DNA from: Roseovarius litorisediminis
GTDB lineage: Bacteria; Pseudomonadota; Alphaproteobacteria; Rhodobacterales; Rhodobacteraceae
DNA: 64,000 bases
Reading direction: 5' to 3'
NCBI RefSeq assembly: GCF_900172295.1
Contig: NZ_FWFL01000010.1
Span: 1 to 64,000 of the forward strand
The translations under genes and the position numbers were made by a program. The notes beneath the pieces were generated by a model. That model saw only the letters and a list, made by a program, of their open reading frames with translations. It searched no databases and had not been told where the DNA came from. Below, in pieces: positions 34,125 through 43,988 of the stretch (within the stretch, counting starts at the first letter, position 1; each line of letters opens with the position of its first letter).

Positions 34125-36599
34125 TTACTGCGTTGCGGGCTGCAATACTGTCACACCGACCGCCGCCGCCCGGGCCAGTTCTGGATCAAGTGACATCGGT
34201 ATATATTCGCCCCGGCGCCAAAGCTGTGCCAGATCATCATAGTGACGGCTGAGAAAGTGCCCCGACTGTCCGGTCGCAGCGATAAAGACGCTGCTGTCGG
34301 GGTCGGCAAAGTCATAGACACCGCGATACCCCGCCCCGTGCACGTTCTGAAATGGCTCGGGGCCTGAGCCGCGGGTGCGCCCGCGCAGAAGTGTGTTATC
34401 GCCACCGCTGGTGGACTGGCGGATATTCACGAAATAGCGCAACACAGGCACCTCGCCCAGAACCGGGTGGTCATGGGTGGCCTGATGCGTATCCCCCCAT
34501 CGCAGGCTTTCCAATGCAGTGCCGTAGTTGTCGCTGATCCAGACCAATGCATCATCCAGCGCCAGCCGGGCGATATCGGTGCAGGTTTCCACCGGCGAGG
34601 ATTGTTTGACGTCACACCAGACCGCCGCACCGTCGATATCACGGTAAACGCGCTCGATGAATACCGGATCAGGGTGAGTGAACTCGTGTGCAAGCGGCCC
34701 CAGATCATCCAGGATCAACCGATCCTGCAAGGCCCGCAACCAGGCGGCATAGATCAGCGGCTCGGGCAGGTGTTCGTTCATCTCGCCATTCCACTCGGCC
34801 AACAGCTTGAGCGCGTCCTGACGTAGGCGCTCGGGTGTGCCATCGGGGGCGGATTCCCCGGTGAACCACAAATCTGCGCCGATCAGCGGCAATAGAGACC
34901 GGGCGGTGAAACTGACCGTATCCAGCTGCGCCTCGATAAAACTGTCGCGGGTGTGCACTTCGCGGTCCTGCATCAGCTTGCGCCAGCGATGCACCCGTTG
35001 GGTATCACCCCAGGCAAAGCTGACATGCAGCGGAAACGGCCGGTCCACCATCTTGTTGTTTGTATTACCCAAAAGCCCCCCCGCAGGCGCCACGAATTCA
35101 GGATTGGCCGAATAGGGGCTGATCCCCTGCCAGCGGTTTTCTGGCAACCAGCCCCGGCTGGGCATACGCCCCTGGCTTTCGTGGCGGGCAGCGCGGCGGG
35201 GCATGGCACCGACGGTTTTCATGGCAATCACATCCCGGTCAACCAATGTCAGGTTCTGCGACGGTCCAATGAAAAACCGGCCTGCATCCAGGGCCTCGGG
35301 CACTGATTTGGCGTGCATCAGGGCAATGGCTGCACTCAGGGTGGTGTCGCGGGGCGTCAGGATTGTCCACGACAGCGAGGCGACGTGGCCCGGCGGCGTC
35401 ACCTCGGCCAGATTATAGTGCGAGCCCGGCAGAACCGGGCCATTTTCCGTCCAGCGTCGGGTCAGGGTCACCGGATCGGCACCCTTTATCTTGATGATAG
35501 AACGGGCTGTGCCGAAGGGTTTGAACCCGTCTGGCGTGCGATATTCTTCGGGATTTTCGGGGTTCAGCTCTTCGATATGGAGGTCCTGATCATCCATATA
35601 AGAGGATGTGATCGCCCACCCCAATTCGGCGCTACGACCAGTGAGAACCGCCGGCACACCGGGGATTGTGCCGCCAATCACCCCGCCCGACTGCAGTTCA
35701 AGCCGGGCCAGATACCAGATACCCGGCGCCTCGAACCCGAGATGAGGGTCATTCGCCAGAAGTGTGCCGCCCGAGGCCGAGCGTGCGGGCGCCGCCGCAA
35801 AGGCGTTCGACGCCCCCGCGAAGGCACGGTGCTGGAAAGGCGACAACGGGTTTGCGACCCCGGTCCCGGCATGGGCCAATTGAGTCAGATCGGAGTGCGG
35901 AAAAAGCGCCGCATATTCCGGCAGGGCCGCGATGCCGCTGCCGGGCGCCAGCGGCATGAGATCGGCCAGCCGCGTCTCATCCTGCAGCGCCAGGGAACTG
36001 CGGGCATAAAGCACTTCTTCTTCCAGATGCGGCGAAAGCTTGGCCCCCAGAAGTTTGACAATCGCAATGGAATCAGCTGGTTGCCATGGCGAAAACGGTG
36101 CGTTGAACAAAAACATCTCGGGCGCGCCCCGGCCCAAAGCCTGGTCGTTGATCTCTTGCAGCCGGGCATTGATACCTGCGGAATAGGCGTTGAGCGCGGC
36201 CATGGTTTGCGCATCCTGCACCTCGACCGACTGGCGGGCCAAACCGTAAAGGTCGTACCGGCGCAGCACCTTGTCGATGTTGAGTGTGCGGGTGCCAAAC
36301 ACTTCGGACAAGCGGCCCTGAACGGTGCGCCGCAGCATCGTCATCTGCCAAAGCCGGTCCTGCGCATGGGCATATCCCAATCCGAAAAATGTATCGGTGT
36401 CGTCCTGTCCGAAAATATGCGGCACATTGGCGTTGTCGCGCACAATCTCGACCGGTGCTTTCAGGCCTTCTACGGTTACCGTCCTGTCATAGTCGGGCAG
36501 AGACCGGGACAGCAGTAAATAAAGGCCGACAACAACGATCAGGGCCAGCACGATCATGCCGCCCGCTGCCCGTAGCAACCATTTGAACACCACTGCCAT
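34125..36599 (-). CDS. Penicillin acylase-family N-terminal nucleophile hydrolase
   Basis: An 824-residue hydrolase of the penicillin/acyl-homoserine lactone acylase family, which mature by autocleavage exposing an N-terminal Ser. An N-terminal hydrophobic segment (GGMIVLALIVVVGLYLLL) anchors or exports it. The alpha part has GLGYAHAQDRLWQM; the autocleavage site fits GASNAFAAAP at about residue 255, with Ser the nucleophile, and the beta part continues with GTIPGVPAVLTGRSAELGWA. The substrate is unknown; relatives cleave penicillins, AHLs or peptides. The frame also has an ATG at 36626; I prefer 36599 with GGGGCG upstream. Confidence 0.9.
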   Translation of the reverse strand: MAVVFKWLLRAAGGMIVLALIVVVGLYLLLSRSLPDYDRTVTVEGLKAPVEIVRDNANVPHIFGQDDTDTFFGLGYAHAQDRLWQMTMLRRTVQGRLSEVFGTRTLNIDKVLRRYDLYGLARQSVEVQDAQTMAALNAYSAGINARLQEINDQALGRGAPEMFLFNAPFSPWQPADSIAIVKLLGAKLSPHLEEEVLYARSSLALQDETRLADLMPLAPGSGIAALPEYAALFPHSDLTQLAHAGTGVANPLSPFQHRAFAGASNAFAAAPARSASGGTLLANDPHLGFEAPGIWYLARLELQSGGVIGGTIPGVPAVLTGRSAELGWAITSSYMDDQDLHIEELNPENPEEYRTPDGFKPFGTARSIIKIKGADPVTLTRRWTENGPVLPGSHYNLAEVTPPGHVASLSWTILTPRDTTLSAAIALMHAKSVPEALDAGRFFIGPSQNLTLVDRDVIAMKTVGAMPRRAARHESQGRMPSRGWLPENRWQGISPYSANPEFVAPAGGLLGNTNNKMVDRPFPLHVSFAWGDTQRVHRWRKLMQDREVHTRDSFIEAQLDTVSFTARSLLPLIGADLWFTGESAPDGTPERLRQDALKLLAEWNGEMNEHLPEPLIYAAWLRALQDRLILDDLGPLAHEFTHPDPVFIERVYRDIDGAAVWCDVKQSSPVETCTDIARLALDDALVWISDNYGTALESLRWGDTHQATHDHPVLGEVPVLRYFVNIRQSTSGGDNTLLRGRTRGSGPEPFQNVHGAGYRGVYDFADPDSSVFIAATGQSGHFLSRHYDDLAQLWRRGEYIPMSLDPELARAAAVGVTVLQPATQ

Positions 36600-36681
36600 G
36601 CTGCTGCGCCCCGTTTTCGCTTGCATCCCGCCAAGGGGATAGTCAGAAATCTGGGGCGAGACAATGGCAAGGGGAAAGACG

Positions 36682-37554
36682 ATGGCAAAACTGGCGTTTC
36701 TTGGGCTTGGTGTGATGGGTTATCCGATGGCGGGGCACCTTCAAGCAGCAGGCCACGATGTCTGTGTCTATAACCGCACGGCAGCCAAAGCCGAGAAATG
36801 GGTGAGCCAGCACGGCGGTCGCATGGCCCCTACCCCGCGCGAGGCAGCGAACGGTGCGGAATTCGTGATGGCCTGTGTCGGCAATGACGACGATCTGCGC
36901 GGTGTCTGTATGGGCGATGACGGCGCCTTTGCCGGAATGGCCAAAGGCGCCACGTTTGTCGATCACACCACCGTTTCAGCCAAGGTCACAGCCGAGCTGT
37001 ACGAGGCGGCCCGGGCCGCTGGGCTGAATTTCGTCGACGCGCCAATTTCGGGCGGTCAGGCGGGGGCAGAAAACGGGCAGCTTTCTATCATGTGCGGCGG
37101 TGATCAGGCGGCTTATGACGCGGCTGAGCCGGTGATGAATACATACGCCAAGCTGTGTCGCCGGATTGGCGACAGCGGCGCGGGCCAGATGACCAAGATG
37201 TGCAACCAGATCGCCATTGCCGGACTGGTGCAGGGCCTGTCCGAGGCGCTTCATTTCGCCGAAAAGGCCGGGCTGGACGGGCGCGCTGTGGTCGAGGTGA
37301 TCAGCCAGGGTGCCGCCGGTAGCTGGCAAATGTCGAACCGATTTGAGACCATGATTGACGACCAGTTCGAGCATGGTTTTGCCGTGGACTGGATGCGTAA
37401 GGATTTAGGCATATGCCTGTCGACCGCAGATGAAAACGGCGCCTCGTTGCCGGTGACGGCGCTTGTGGATCAGTTCTACAAGGACGTCCAGAAAATGGGC
37501 GGTGGGCGTTGGGATACCTCAAGCCTGTTCAAACGCCTGCGCAAAATGGGCTGA
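36682..37554 (+). CDS. 3-Hydroxyisobutyrate/beta-hydroxyacid dehydrogenase family
   Basis: A 290-residue NAD(P)-dependent oxidoreductase. The cofactor loop is FLGLGVMGYPMAGHL, the substrate-binding signature VDAPISGGQAGAENG is at about residue 122 and the catalytic Lys is in GQMTKMCNQ (about 171). The family covers 3-hydroxyisobutyrate, tartronate semialdehyde and related reductases; the exact substrate is not decidable. ATG at 36682 with GGGGAAAG just before. It ends 16 bases before the convergent small membrane gene. Confidence 0.92.
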   Translation: MAKLAFLGLGVMGYPMAGHLQAAGHDVCVYNRTAAKAEKWVSQHGGRMAPTPREAANGAEFVMACVGNDDDLRGVCMGDDGAFAGMAKGATFVDHTTVSAKVTAELYEAARAAGLNFVDAPISGGQAGAENGQLSIMCGGDQAAYDAAEPVMNTYAKLCRRIGDSGAGQMTKMCNQIAIAGLVQGLSEALHFAEKAGLDGRAVVEVISQGAAGSWQMSNRFETMIDDQFEHGFAVDWMRKDLGICLSTADENGASLPVTALVDQFYKDVQKMGGGRWDTSSLFKRLRKMG

Positions 37555-37570
37555 GCAGCCGCGCGACAGG

Positions 37571-37960
37571 TCAGGCGATTTCGCGGTCGCCCTTCCACCA
37601 TTTCCAGCTGTCAGGGACATCGAACGCCAGCGAGATCACATCAACCAGCAGCAGGGCCAGAAGGTAGCTGCGGAAGCTCTCGGGCAATTCACCCGAGGCC
37701 AGCAGCAGGGCGATCAGCACCACAAGCGGCGTCCATATCAGCACATGGGGCACGGCCATCAATTTGGAAAAGCCCCGCTCAATCAGCATGATCACGCCAT
37801 TGAGGGCCATCGCCCCGATGGCCAGCACGGCCACCACTCCCCCTGAAGGCGCCGACCAGAAGCATAAGGCAGCCAGATTCACCGGGACAAGGATCAGCGC
37901 CACCCAGATCTGCACCCAAAGCGGCATGCGGCGAAAGCTTTGCCAGATTTCAACGATCAT
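37571..37960 (-). CDS. Small four-helix membrane protein, end of TRAP operon
   Basis: A 129-residue membrane protein with four hydrophobic segments (WVQIWVALILVPVNLAAL, VVAVLAIGAMALNGVIML, VLIWTPLVVLIALLLA and LLALLLVDVISLAF). It ends in a basic, Trp-containing tail (DSWKWWKGDRE). AAGGGG lies eight bases before the ATG. It follows the TRAP large permease by 72 bases on the same strand, so it may belong to the operon. No family recognised. Confidence 0.75.
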   Translation of the reverse strand: MIVEIWQSFRRMPLWVQIWVALILVPVNLAALCFWSAPSGGVVAVLAIGAMALNGVIMLIERGFSKLMAVPHVLIWTPLVVLIALLLASGELPESFRSYLLALLLVDVISLAFDVPDSWKWWKGDREIA

Positions 37961-38032
37961 TGGGTGCCCCTTGAGCCTGGAACAACCTGCCCCCGGGGAT
38001 ACCGGGGACAGAAGTGTGCAAAAAGCTGCCGA

Positions 38033-40387
38033 TCAGTTCGGGATCAAGGCCGGAACAATGGTAACGATCGACGGGAAGAACCACAGGATCGCCAGTCCCA
38101 GAACCTGGATCAGCACAAAGGGATAGACGCCTCGATAGATATGACCGGTGGTCACCTCTTTTGGCGCCACGCCGCGCAGATAAAATAGCGCAAAGCCAAA
38201 GGGCGGCGTCAGGAACGAGGTTTGCAGGTTCACCGCAATCATGATCGTCACCCATTTGGGATCAAACGTACCGCCATAGATCACCGGGCCGACGATCGGA
38301 ATGACGATGTAGATGATCTCAAGGAAATCCAGAACAAAACCCAGCACAAACAGCACCAGCATCACGATCAGGAAGACCTGGAATTCGCTATCAAAGCTTT
38401 TCAGGAATTGCTGGATGTAATGTTCGCCGCCAAAACTGATCACCACCAGGTTCAGAAGCTGCGACCCGATCAGGATGGTAAATACCATCGAGGTCACCTT
38501 GGCCGTCTCACGCACGATCGGAGTCAGTACCCCGCCAGTGAAAAGCACCCAGCACGAGAATAACAGGCCAAAGGCGGCATAAAGATACGCCGCATAGGCG
38601 ATAAAGAAAGCCACCCAGGATTCGAAAGTGACCCCTTCAAGATTGATTCGCAGGTCGAAATTGATGCCCATCAGGATCGACAGGACAATCGCCAGGGTCG
38701 ACCAGATTATGATGATACCCGACTTGTCCTGATCACGCAGGCGGCGATAAGCAGCCAGCATGATCGCCCCCCCTGCCCCAAGGGCTGCAGCCGGTGTCGG
38801 GTTGGTGATCCCGCCAAGGATCGACCCCAGCACAGCCACAATCAGCACAAGCGGTGGGAAAACCACTCGGATCAGCTCATTCTGCGCCAGGCGTCCGGCG
38901 CCGACGGCACAGCCATAAAGCGCCATGGCAAGCGGGATGAGCAGCATCACGATCGATACGCCCGGGCTGGTTGATGGGGCGATCAGCAGAATGTCTACCA
39001 GCAGGCCCAGCACCACACCAAGCGCCCCTATCAGCAGTGGTTTGGGCGAGGCCGAAGGTTTGATCCCCCGGGCGACTGCCAGAACAAGCGACAGCGCCAC
39101 AAAGATCAGCGCCACACCGGTTCCGATCGGGGCCGCGTTGGCCTCTTTCTCGATCACGGCGGCGGCGATTTGTTCTTCGGTCAGTTTGACACTTTCCGCA
39201 AACCCGCCAGCCGCGTCAATGGCGGCAGCTTCGGCAACAGCAGCATCCCATGCCTCTTGCCCATGCAATTCGATCATTGACGCCTTGCAGCCCGGGCTGA
39301 CATTGGTGCGCAACGAGGCAACGTCGCCCTGTTCGGTATAGGTATTCACAACAAGGCTTTGCGATCCGATGATGTTTACCGAAGACAGCAGCATCATGCC
39401 CGCAAACAGCGCCACAGGAACGCCCAGGAACCATGTAAAACTTTCGCTGCGGGTAATCACTTCGCCGCCACGATCGGCAAATTGTACGGCTGGTGCCTTG
39501 GACGGATTCAACAGCGCATAACCAAAGGCGTAAAGGGCATAAAGCAGCGCCAGCAAGATGCCCGGCAGTACCGCCGCCTGAAAAAGCGTGCCAACCGAAA
39601 CCACCGCGGGTTCACCCAGATAGGTCAGCGCATCGGTGCAGCCCGCCTCAAGCGCGCGGTTTTCCTGCGCGACAGAATACAGATCACCCGCAAGTGTACC
39701 CAAAAGAACAATCACGATCGAAGGCGGAATGATCTGGCCAAGGGTACCCGAGGCCGCAATCACACCGGTCGCAATCTGCGGGCTATAGCCGTTGCGCAGC
39801 ATGGTCGGCAGGCTCAGCAGGCCCATGGTAACCACAGTAGCCCCGACGATACCGGTTGAGGCAGCCAGAAACGCGCCCACAACCACAACTGAAACCGCCA
39901 GACCACCCGGCAGCGGGCCAAAGACGCGCGCCATGGTTGTCAGCAGGTCATTGGCGATTTTTGAGCGCTCCAGCGTGATTCCCATCAACACGAACATCAA
40001 CACCGCAAGCAGCGTTTCAATTGATGCCCCCGCCAGAACGCGCTCGTTCATGCGGTTCACGATAAACGACACGTTGCGGTCCATCGCGATTTCCCAGCCG
40101 CGTTCAAACACAGGCTGGGCGATACGCGGCAGATCCGGGTATCGGAAGACCGATATGGTTTCCGGTTTGACCCCGGTGGCGACAATCGCATTGAACGCCT
40201 CGCTTGAGGTGTCAATCGCCTGATGGATCAGCAGACCGGCACTATCCAGCGCGGCAATGATCCCGAAAGAAATTATGCCCGCACCGCCGATAGCAAAGGC
40301 CACCGGAAAGCCCGAAAGAATGCCCCCGAAAAGGCACAGGAAGACGATGATCAGGCCGATCTCGACGCCATCAAGTCCCAATAGCAT
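38033..40387 (-). CDS. TRAP transporter large permease (DctM) with expanded centre
   Basis: A 784-residue membrane permease, nearly twice the usual 430. The N-terminal third has standard DctM features (FPVAFAIGGAGIISFG, IVGATVVTMGLLSLP, GTLGQIIPPSIVIVLLG) and the last 200 residues the second half (ITNPTPAAALGAGGA, FLTPPFGFALFYLRG). Between them are extra helices and a periplasmic/cytoplasmic insert (about residues 335-430, containing NVSPGCKASMIELHGQEAWD). This large class pairs with big small-permeases and the FcbT/TakP-type receptors. The operon is receptor, small permease, large permease. The substrate is probably an organic acid. Confidence 0.92.
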   Translation of the reverse strand: MLLGLDGVEIGLIIVFLCLFGGILSGFPVAFAIGGAGIISFGIIAALDSAGLLIHQAIDTSSEAFNAIVATGVKPETISVFRYPDLPRIAQPVFERGWEIAMDRNVSFIVNRMNERVLAGASIETLLAVLMFVLMGITLERSKIANDLLTTMARVFGPLPGGLAVSVVVVGAFLAASTGIVGATVVTMGLLSLPTMLRNGYSPQIATGVIAASGTLGQIIPPSIVIVLLGTLAGDLYSVAQENRALEAGCTDALTYLGEPAVVSVGTLFQAAVLPGILLALLYALYAFGYALLNPSKAPAVQFADRGGEVITRSESFTWFLGVPVALFAGMMLLSSVNIIGSQSLVVNTYTEQGDVASLRTNVSPGCKASMIELHGQEAWDAAVAEAAAIDAAGGFAESVKLTEEQIAAAVIEKEANAAPIGTGVALIFVALSLVLAVARGIKPSASPKPLLIGALGVVLGLLVDILLIAPSTSPGVSIVMLLIPLAMALYGCAVGAGRLAQNELIRVVFPPLVLIVAVLGSILGGITNPTPAAALGAGGAIMLAAYRRLRDQDKSGIIIIWSTLAIVLSILMGINFDLRINLEGVTFESWVAFFIAYAAYLYAAFGLLFSCWVLFTGGVLTPIVRETAKVTSMVFTILIGSQLLNLVVISFGGEHYIQQFLKSFDSEFQVFLIVMLVLFVLGFVLDFLEIIYIVIPIVGPVIYGGTFDPKWVTIMIAVNLQTSFLTPPFGFALFYLRGVAPKEVTTGHIYRGVYPFVLIQVLGLAILWFFPSIVTIVPALIPN

Positions 40388-40401
40388 GTCCCAAAGTCCC
40401 C

Positions 40402-41292
40402 TTAATGTGTGCCTTCATAGGCTTCTTCACCTTCGCCAAGGCTGTCCCTGTCGAGGTATTTGTTTTCACTTTCCGGGCCCTCTTTCCACTCAAGGTACGA
40501 GCGGTAGAAAAACGCCACGGCGTGCAGAAAGACCATTGCGGTGAAGGAAATCAGCAAGATCTTGAACAGGAAATAGCCGTTAAATCCATTCGGGCTGAAC
40601 CCGATGGTTTCGACATTCCAGCGCACCGCGCGGGCCTTGAGGATCAGCCGCTCCAGCGTATCACTGGCCGACGGGTTCGGCGTGATCAGGTGACGCCACA
40701 TGAAATACCAGCCGTACATCCAAGTCAGCACCGCCACCGGCATCATGAAGATCAGACTGCCGAACATGTCGATGACCCGCTTGGTGCGGAAACTGACGGC
40801 GGAATAGACCAGATCAACGCGGACATGACCGCCCTGCACAAAGGTGTAGGTTGCGCAAAGACAGACCACCAAGGCATTGTAAAGTTTAAGTTCTTCTGCA
40901 TACCAGCTGATGTCGAACTGCAGCGGGATACCAAAGCCGAACACAATGTCCGGCCGTGCAAAAATGCGCTGGATAAAGACGATGATGATCTGTTGCAGAA
41001 CCATCAAAAGGCCAACCCAGGCCACGGTGCGTCCGACCGTATTGGCAAAACCTTCAAGGACGCGCACGCAGCCCCACATGAATTCGTTTTTCCACAAGCC
41101 GATGGCGGTGAACACCAGAAAGGTAGTGAACACCACAAAGAAAAATTCAACCGAACCGCCATAATAGACAAAGCGCATGATCGAGGTCTTGTCGGACCAG
41201 TCCAGCCACAGCTGCGGATGGGTCAGCGCATATCCAAGATTATAGAAAGCCAGGCCGATATTCTGGAAAACCCAGACAATTGCGTCCAGCAT
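40402..41292 (-). CDS. TRAP transporter small permease (DctQ), long form
   Basis: A 296-residue small permease, about 100 longer than usual, with four or more membrane helices (MGCVRVLEGFANTVGRTVAWVG region and VIDMFGSLIFMMPVAVLTWM). VQGGHVRVDL is the family-typical segment. GGGGGAA precedes the ATG. It begins 100 bases after the receptor gene and ends 14 bases before the large permease, so it belongs to one operon. Confidence 0.9.
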   Translation of the reverse strand: MLDAIVWVFQNIGLAFYNLGYALTHPQLWLDWSDKTSIMRFVYYGGSVEFFFVVFTTFLVFTAIGLWKNEFMWGCVRVLEGFANTVGRTVAWVGLLMVLQQIIIVFIQRIFARPDIVFGFGIPLQFDISWYAEELKLYNALVVCLCATYTFVQGGHVRVDLVYSAVSFRTKRVIDMFGSLIFMMPVAVLTWMYGWYFMWRHLITPNPSASDTLERLILKARAVRWNVETIGFSPNGFNGYFLFKILLISFTAMVFLHAVAFFYRSYLEWKEGPESENKYLDRDSLGEGEEAYEGTH

Positions 41293-41341
41293 CGTTCCCC
41301 CACGCCCATGTTAGCGGGCCTTTTAGCCCATCGCTTCGTTG

Positions 41342-41371
41342 AACTGGCCCCGGTCTGAACCGGGACCAGTT
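41342..41371 (-). promoter_or_regulatory. Intercistronic hairpin between TRAP receptor and permease genes
   Basis: On the minus strand AACTGGTCCCGGT and ACCGGGGCCAGTT pair over 13 bp (one G-U) with a TCAG loop, 21 bases after the receptor stop codon. No T-tract follows. Such stem-loops commonly stabilise the upstream receptor message or partly stop transcription, giving more receptor than permease. Confidence 0.7.
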
Positions 41372-41392
41372 GTTGATCAGTGCAGGCCGGGG

Positions 41393-42475
41393 TTACCCCA
41401 GAACACGGTCACGCTGGGCGCGGTAGGCACCAACAGACGCGGTAAGCCAGCCGGACGAGGCTTTCATCGACGCCATGTAATCGTCGTAGATTTCCTTGAA
41501 CAGGTCGTCGCCCATGAACTCGTCATAGACTTTCTGGCTGGCGGAGCCCATGGCATCCCAGACGGTGTCGGGGAATTCCAGCACGTTCACACCACCGGCT
41601 TTCAGACGCTCAAGCGCCGCACCGTTGTTCATCAGGTACTGGCTGAGGTTCCAGACGTTGGCGTGACCGGCCGAGATCTCGACAGCGGCCTGTTGTGCCG
41701 GCGTCAGGCTTTCAAAGACCTCACGGTTCGTTGCCAGGGTCAGACCCGCCGCAGGTTCGTGGAAACCGGCGGTGTAGTAGAACTTGGTGATTTCCTGGAA
41801 ACCAGCCTTTTCATCCGCCCAGGGGCCGATCCACTCGGTGCCGTCAATCGCACCCGAGGCCAGCGCCTGATACACTTCGGCGCCAGGAATGTTCTGAACG
41901 CTTGCGCCCATATGCCCCAAGGCTTTGCCGCCCAGTCCGGGCATGCGGAATTTGAGACCGTTGAAATCTTCGGGGCCCTTGATCTCTTTGGCGAACCAGC
42001 CACCGGCCTGCGTACCGGTGTTGCCACCCAGGAACGACTTGAGGCCAAAGATTTCGCCCAGCTTGTCATGCATAGCCATGCCATTGCCATGGTAATACCA
42101 GTTGTTCAGCTCGGTCGCGGTCATACCGAAAGGCACGCCGGTAAAGAACGCGAAACCGGGGTGCTGGTTGACAAAGTAATAGTCAGCCCCGTGATACATG
42201 TCAGCCTGACCGGCGGTCACAGCGTCAAACACTTCGAACGCGCCCACAAGCTCGCCTGCGGCTTTGACTTCGACGGTCAGTTGGCCGTCAGAAATGGCAT
42301 TGATGTTGTCTGCACATTTTTGCGCTGCGTCAAACACACCCGCCAGACCGCGGCCCCACGTGGTGACCATGGTCAGCGTACGTTTGCCCTGTGCATAAAC
42401 CGGTGCCGCCAGCGTAGATGCCGCAGCGGCGGTGCCACCCAGAGCTGTATTTTTTAGAAAAGAACGACGATCCAT
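41393..42475 (-). CDS. TRAP transporter solute receptor, TakP/FcbT-like
   Basis: A 360-residue periplasmic receptor with a Tat signal (DRRSFLKNTALGG, cleavage after PVYAQG). The ligand-binding Arg motif is in FNGLKFRMPGLGGK (about residue 164) and WIGPWADEKAGF is the hinge region, as in the alpha-keto acid receptor TakP of R. sphaeroides. TakP binds pyruvate-type keto acids with a cation. GGGAGGAA before the ATG at 42475 sets the start; an in-frame ATG at 42508 is rejected. It opens the TRAP operon. Confidence 0.93.
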   Translation of the reverse strand: MDRRSFLKNTALGGTAAAASTLAAPVYAQGKRTLTMVTTWGRGLAGVFDAAQKCADNINAISDGQLTVEVKAAGELVGAFEVFDAVTAGQADMYHGADYYFVNQHPGFAFFTGVPFGMTATELNNWYYHGNGMAMHDKLGEIFGLKSFLGGNTGTQAGGWFAKEIKGPEDFNGLKFRMPGLGGKALGHMGASVQNIPGAEVYQALASGAIDGTEWIGPWADEKAGFQEITKFYYTAGFHEPAAGLTLATNREVFESLTPAQQAAVEISAGHANVWNLSQYLMNNGAALERLKAGGVNVLEFPDTVWDAMGSASQKVYDEFMGDDLFKEIYDDYMASMKASSGWLTASVGAYRAQRDRVLG

Positions 42476-42701
42476 ATGGATTTTCCTCCCAGAATTAGTG
42501 AAGCGCACAGCACGTCAAAGCCACACGCGGATCGTTGCAAGTGATCATAGCCTAACGTGAGATTATGATGTTGGGAATACCGACTACTGCGTAGATCAAC
42601 GCGAAAATACGCACAATCCGGGTCTAACCTCTCGATCAAATGTTCTTTTACCTTCTATATACGCTTGCAATTGGCGCATTCCCGTCGCTTTCTGCACAAT
42701 C
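42476..42701. promoter_or_regulatory. Divergent control region, TRAP operon and SulP/two-component genes
   Basis: A 226-base AT-richer gap. CTAC-TGC-GTAG (42584-42594) is an imperfect inverted repeat of a type often bound by NarL-family regulators, and one such regulator is encoded downstream (45452). No confident -35/-10 was found. Confidence 0.4.
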
Positions 42702-43964
42702 ATGAAGCCCAAGTTACTTTCAACGCTGCCAACCTATACCTCTGCCCTTTTCAGGGCAGACCTGATTGCGGGTGTTACCGTTGCGATGGTGGCACTGCCA
42801 CTCAGCCTTGCGATTGCAATCGCGTCTGGTGCCGACCCGGCGACCGGGCTGACCACGGCAGTGGTTGCAGGTTTCATCATCTCTTTGCTGGGCGGCAGCC
42901 GGGTGCAGATCGGCGGACCAACAGGCGCGTTCATTGTCGTTGTGTTCGGTGTCATTGCCGAATACGGCTATGATGGTCTGGTACTGGCCACGCTTATGGC
43001 AGGGGTGATTTTGCTGATTGCGGGTTATTTCAAATTCGGCAGTCTGGTGCGCCACATTCCCGAGGCGGTGATTGACGGTTTTACCATTGGTATAGCAATC
43101 ATTATCGCCACCAGCCAGTTAAAGGACCTGTTTGGTCTTACAGCCGAGACCCTGCCTGCGGACTTTTTTGAAAAAATCACAGCTCTATGGGCTGCACGGG
43201 CCACGGTGAACCCTGCGGCACTTAGTGTGGGGCTGATAGCGATGATCCTGATCATCGCCCTGCGCCGGGCCGCGCCGCGCTATCCGGGACTGATCCTGGC
43301 ACTAGCCATCTGCTCGGCTGCGGTGGCGTTCCTGTCATTGCCCGTGGACACACTCTATTCCCGGTTTGGCGCCCTGCCTGATTGCCTGCCCCTGCCCCGG
43401 ATACCAACCATCAGCCCTGACCGCATAACCGAGCTTTTGCCCTCGGCCCTCGTGATCGCCTTTCTGGCCGGCGTCGAATCCCTGCTGTCAGCCACCGTAG
43501 CCGACCGGATGTCCGGAGGAAGGTACCGGCCCAATGCAGAGGTGCTGGCACAGGGCTTTGCCAATATAGGCTCGGCCCTGTTTGGCGGTTTGCCAGCGAC
43601 CGGAGCGATTGCGCGCACGGCGACCAATGTGCAGGCCGGGGGCAAAACACCTGTGGCCGGGCTGGTGCATGCGATGACACTTTTGCTGGTGATGATGGTG
43701 GCAGCCCCGCTGGCGGGATATTTCGCCCTGCCCGCGCTCTCGGCACTGCTGATCCTGACCGCATGGAACATGAGCGAGCCGCATAAATGGCGCCAACATC
43801 TGGCAGCGCGCCGATCTGACAAGCTGCTTTTGCTGCTGACCATGGTGCTGACTGTCGTGGCCGACCTGACAGTGGCCATCGGCGTCGGTGTGGCCCTTGG
43901 GCTTGCGATCCGGCTACGGCGACGCAACGTCCCCGATGCCGACTGGACACCGCCCGAGCGCTGA
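42702..43964 (+). CDS. SulP-family anion transporter lacking the STAS domain
   Basis: A 420-residue transporter with the complete SulP membrane part: ALFRADLIAGVTVAMVALPLSLA, VQIGGPTGAFIVVV and GGLPATGAIARTATNVQAG. Typical SulP proteins (about 550 residues) add a cytoplasmic STAS domain; here the chain ends in RLRRRNVPDADWTPPER with no STAS. The frame is closed normally, so this is probably a genuine short form rather than a break. Substrate could be sulfate, bicarbonate or a dicarboxylate. The histidine kinase begins 24 bases later. Confidence 0.9.
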   Translation: MKPKLLSTLPTYTSALFRADLIAGVTVAMVALPLSLAIAIASGADPATGLTTAVVAGFIISLLGGSRVQIGGPTGAFIVVVFGVIAEYGYDGLVLATLMAGVILLIAGYFKFGSLVRHIPEAVIDGFTIGIAIIIATSQLKDLFGLTAETLPADFFEKITALWAARATVNPAALSVGLIAMILIIALRRAAPRYPGLILALAICSAAVAFLSLPVDTLYSRFGALPDCLPLPRIPTISPDRITELLPSALVIAFLAGVESLLSATVADRMSGGRYRPNAEVLAQGFANIGSALFGGLPATGAIARTATNVQAGGKTPVAGLVHAMTLLLVMMVAAPLAGYFALPALSALLILTAWNMSEPHKWRQHLAARRSDKLLLLLTMVLTVVADLTVAIGVGVALGLAIRLRRRNVPDADWTPPER

Positions 43965-43988
43965 GCCGCAAACATCGCAAATCACGAG

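Noticed and set aside
35313..36518. 401-residue plus-strand frame inside the acylase gene
   Set aside because: Composition is Arg/Gln/Gly-rich shadow of the opposite strand; no ribosome site or motif.
42702..43964. SulP gene truncated by frameshift
   Set aside because: After the stop there are only 24 bases before the kinase gene and no STAS remnant in any frame, so a natural short form is more likely.
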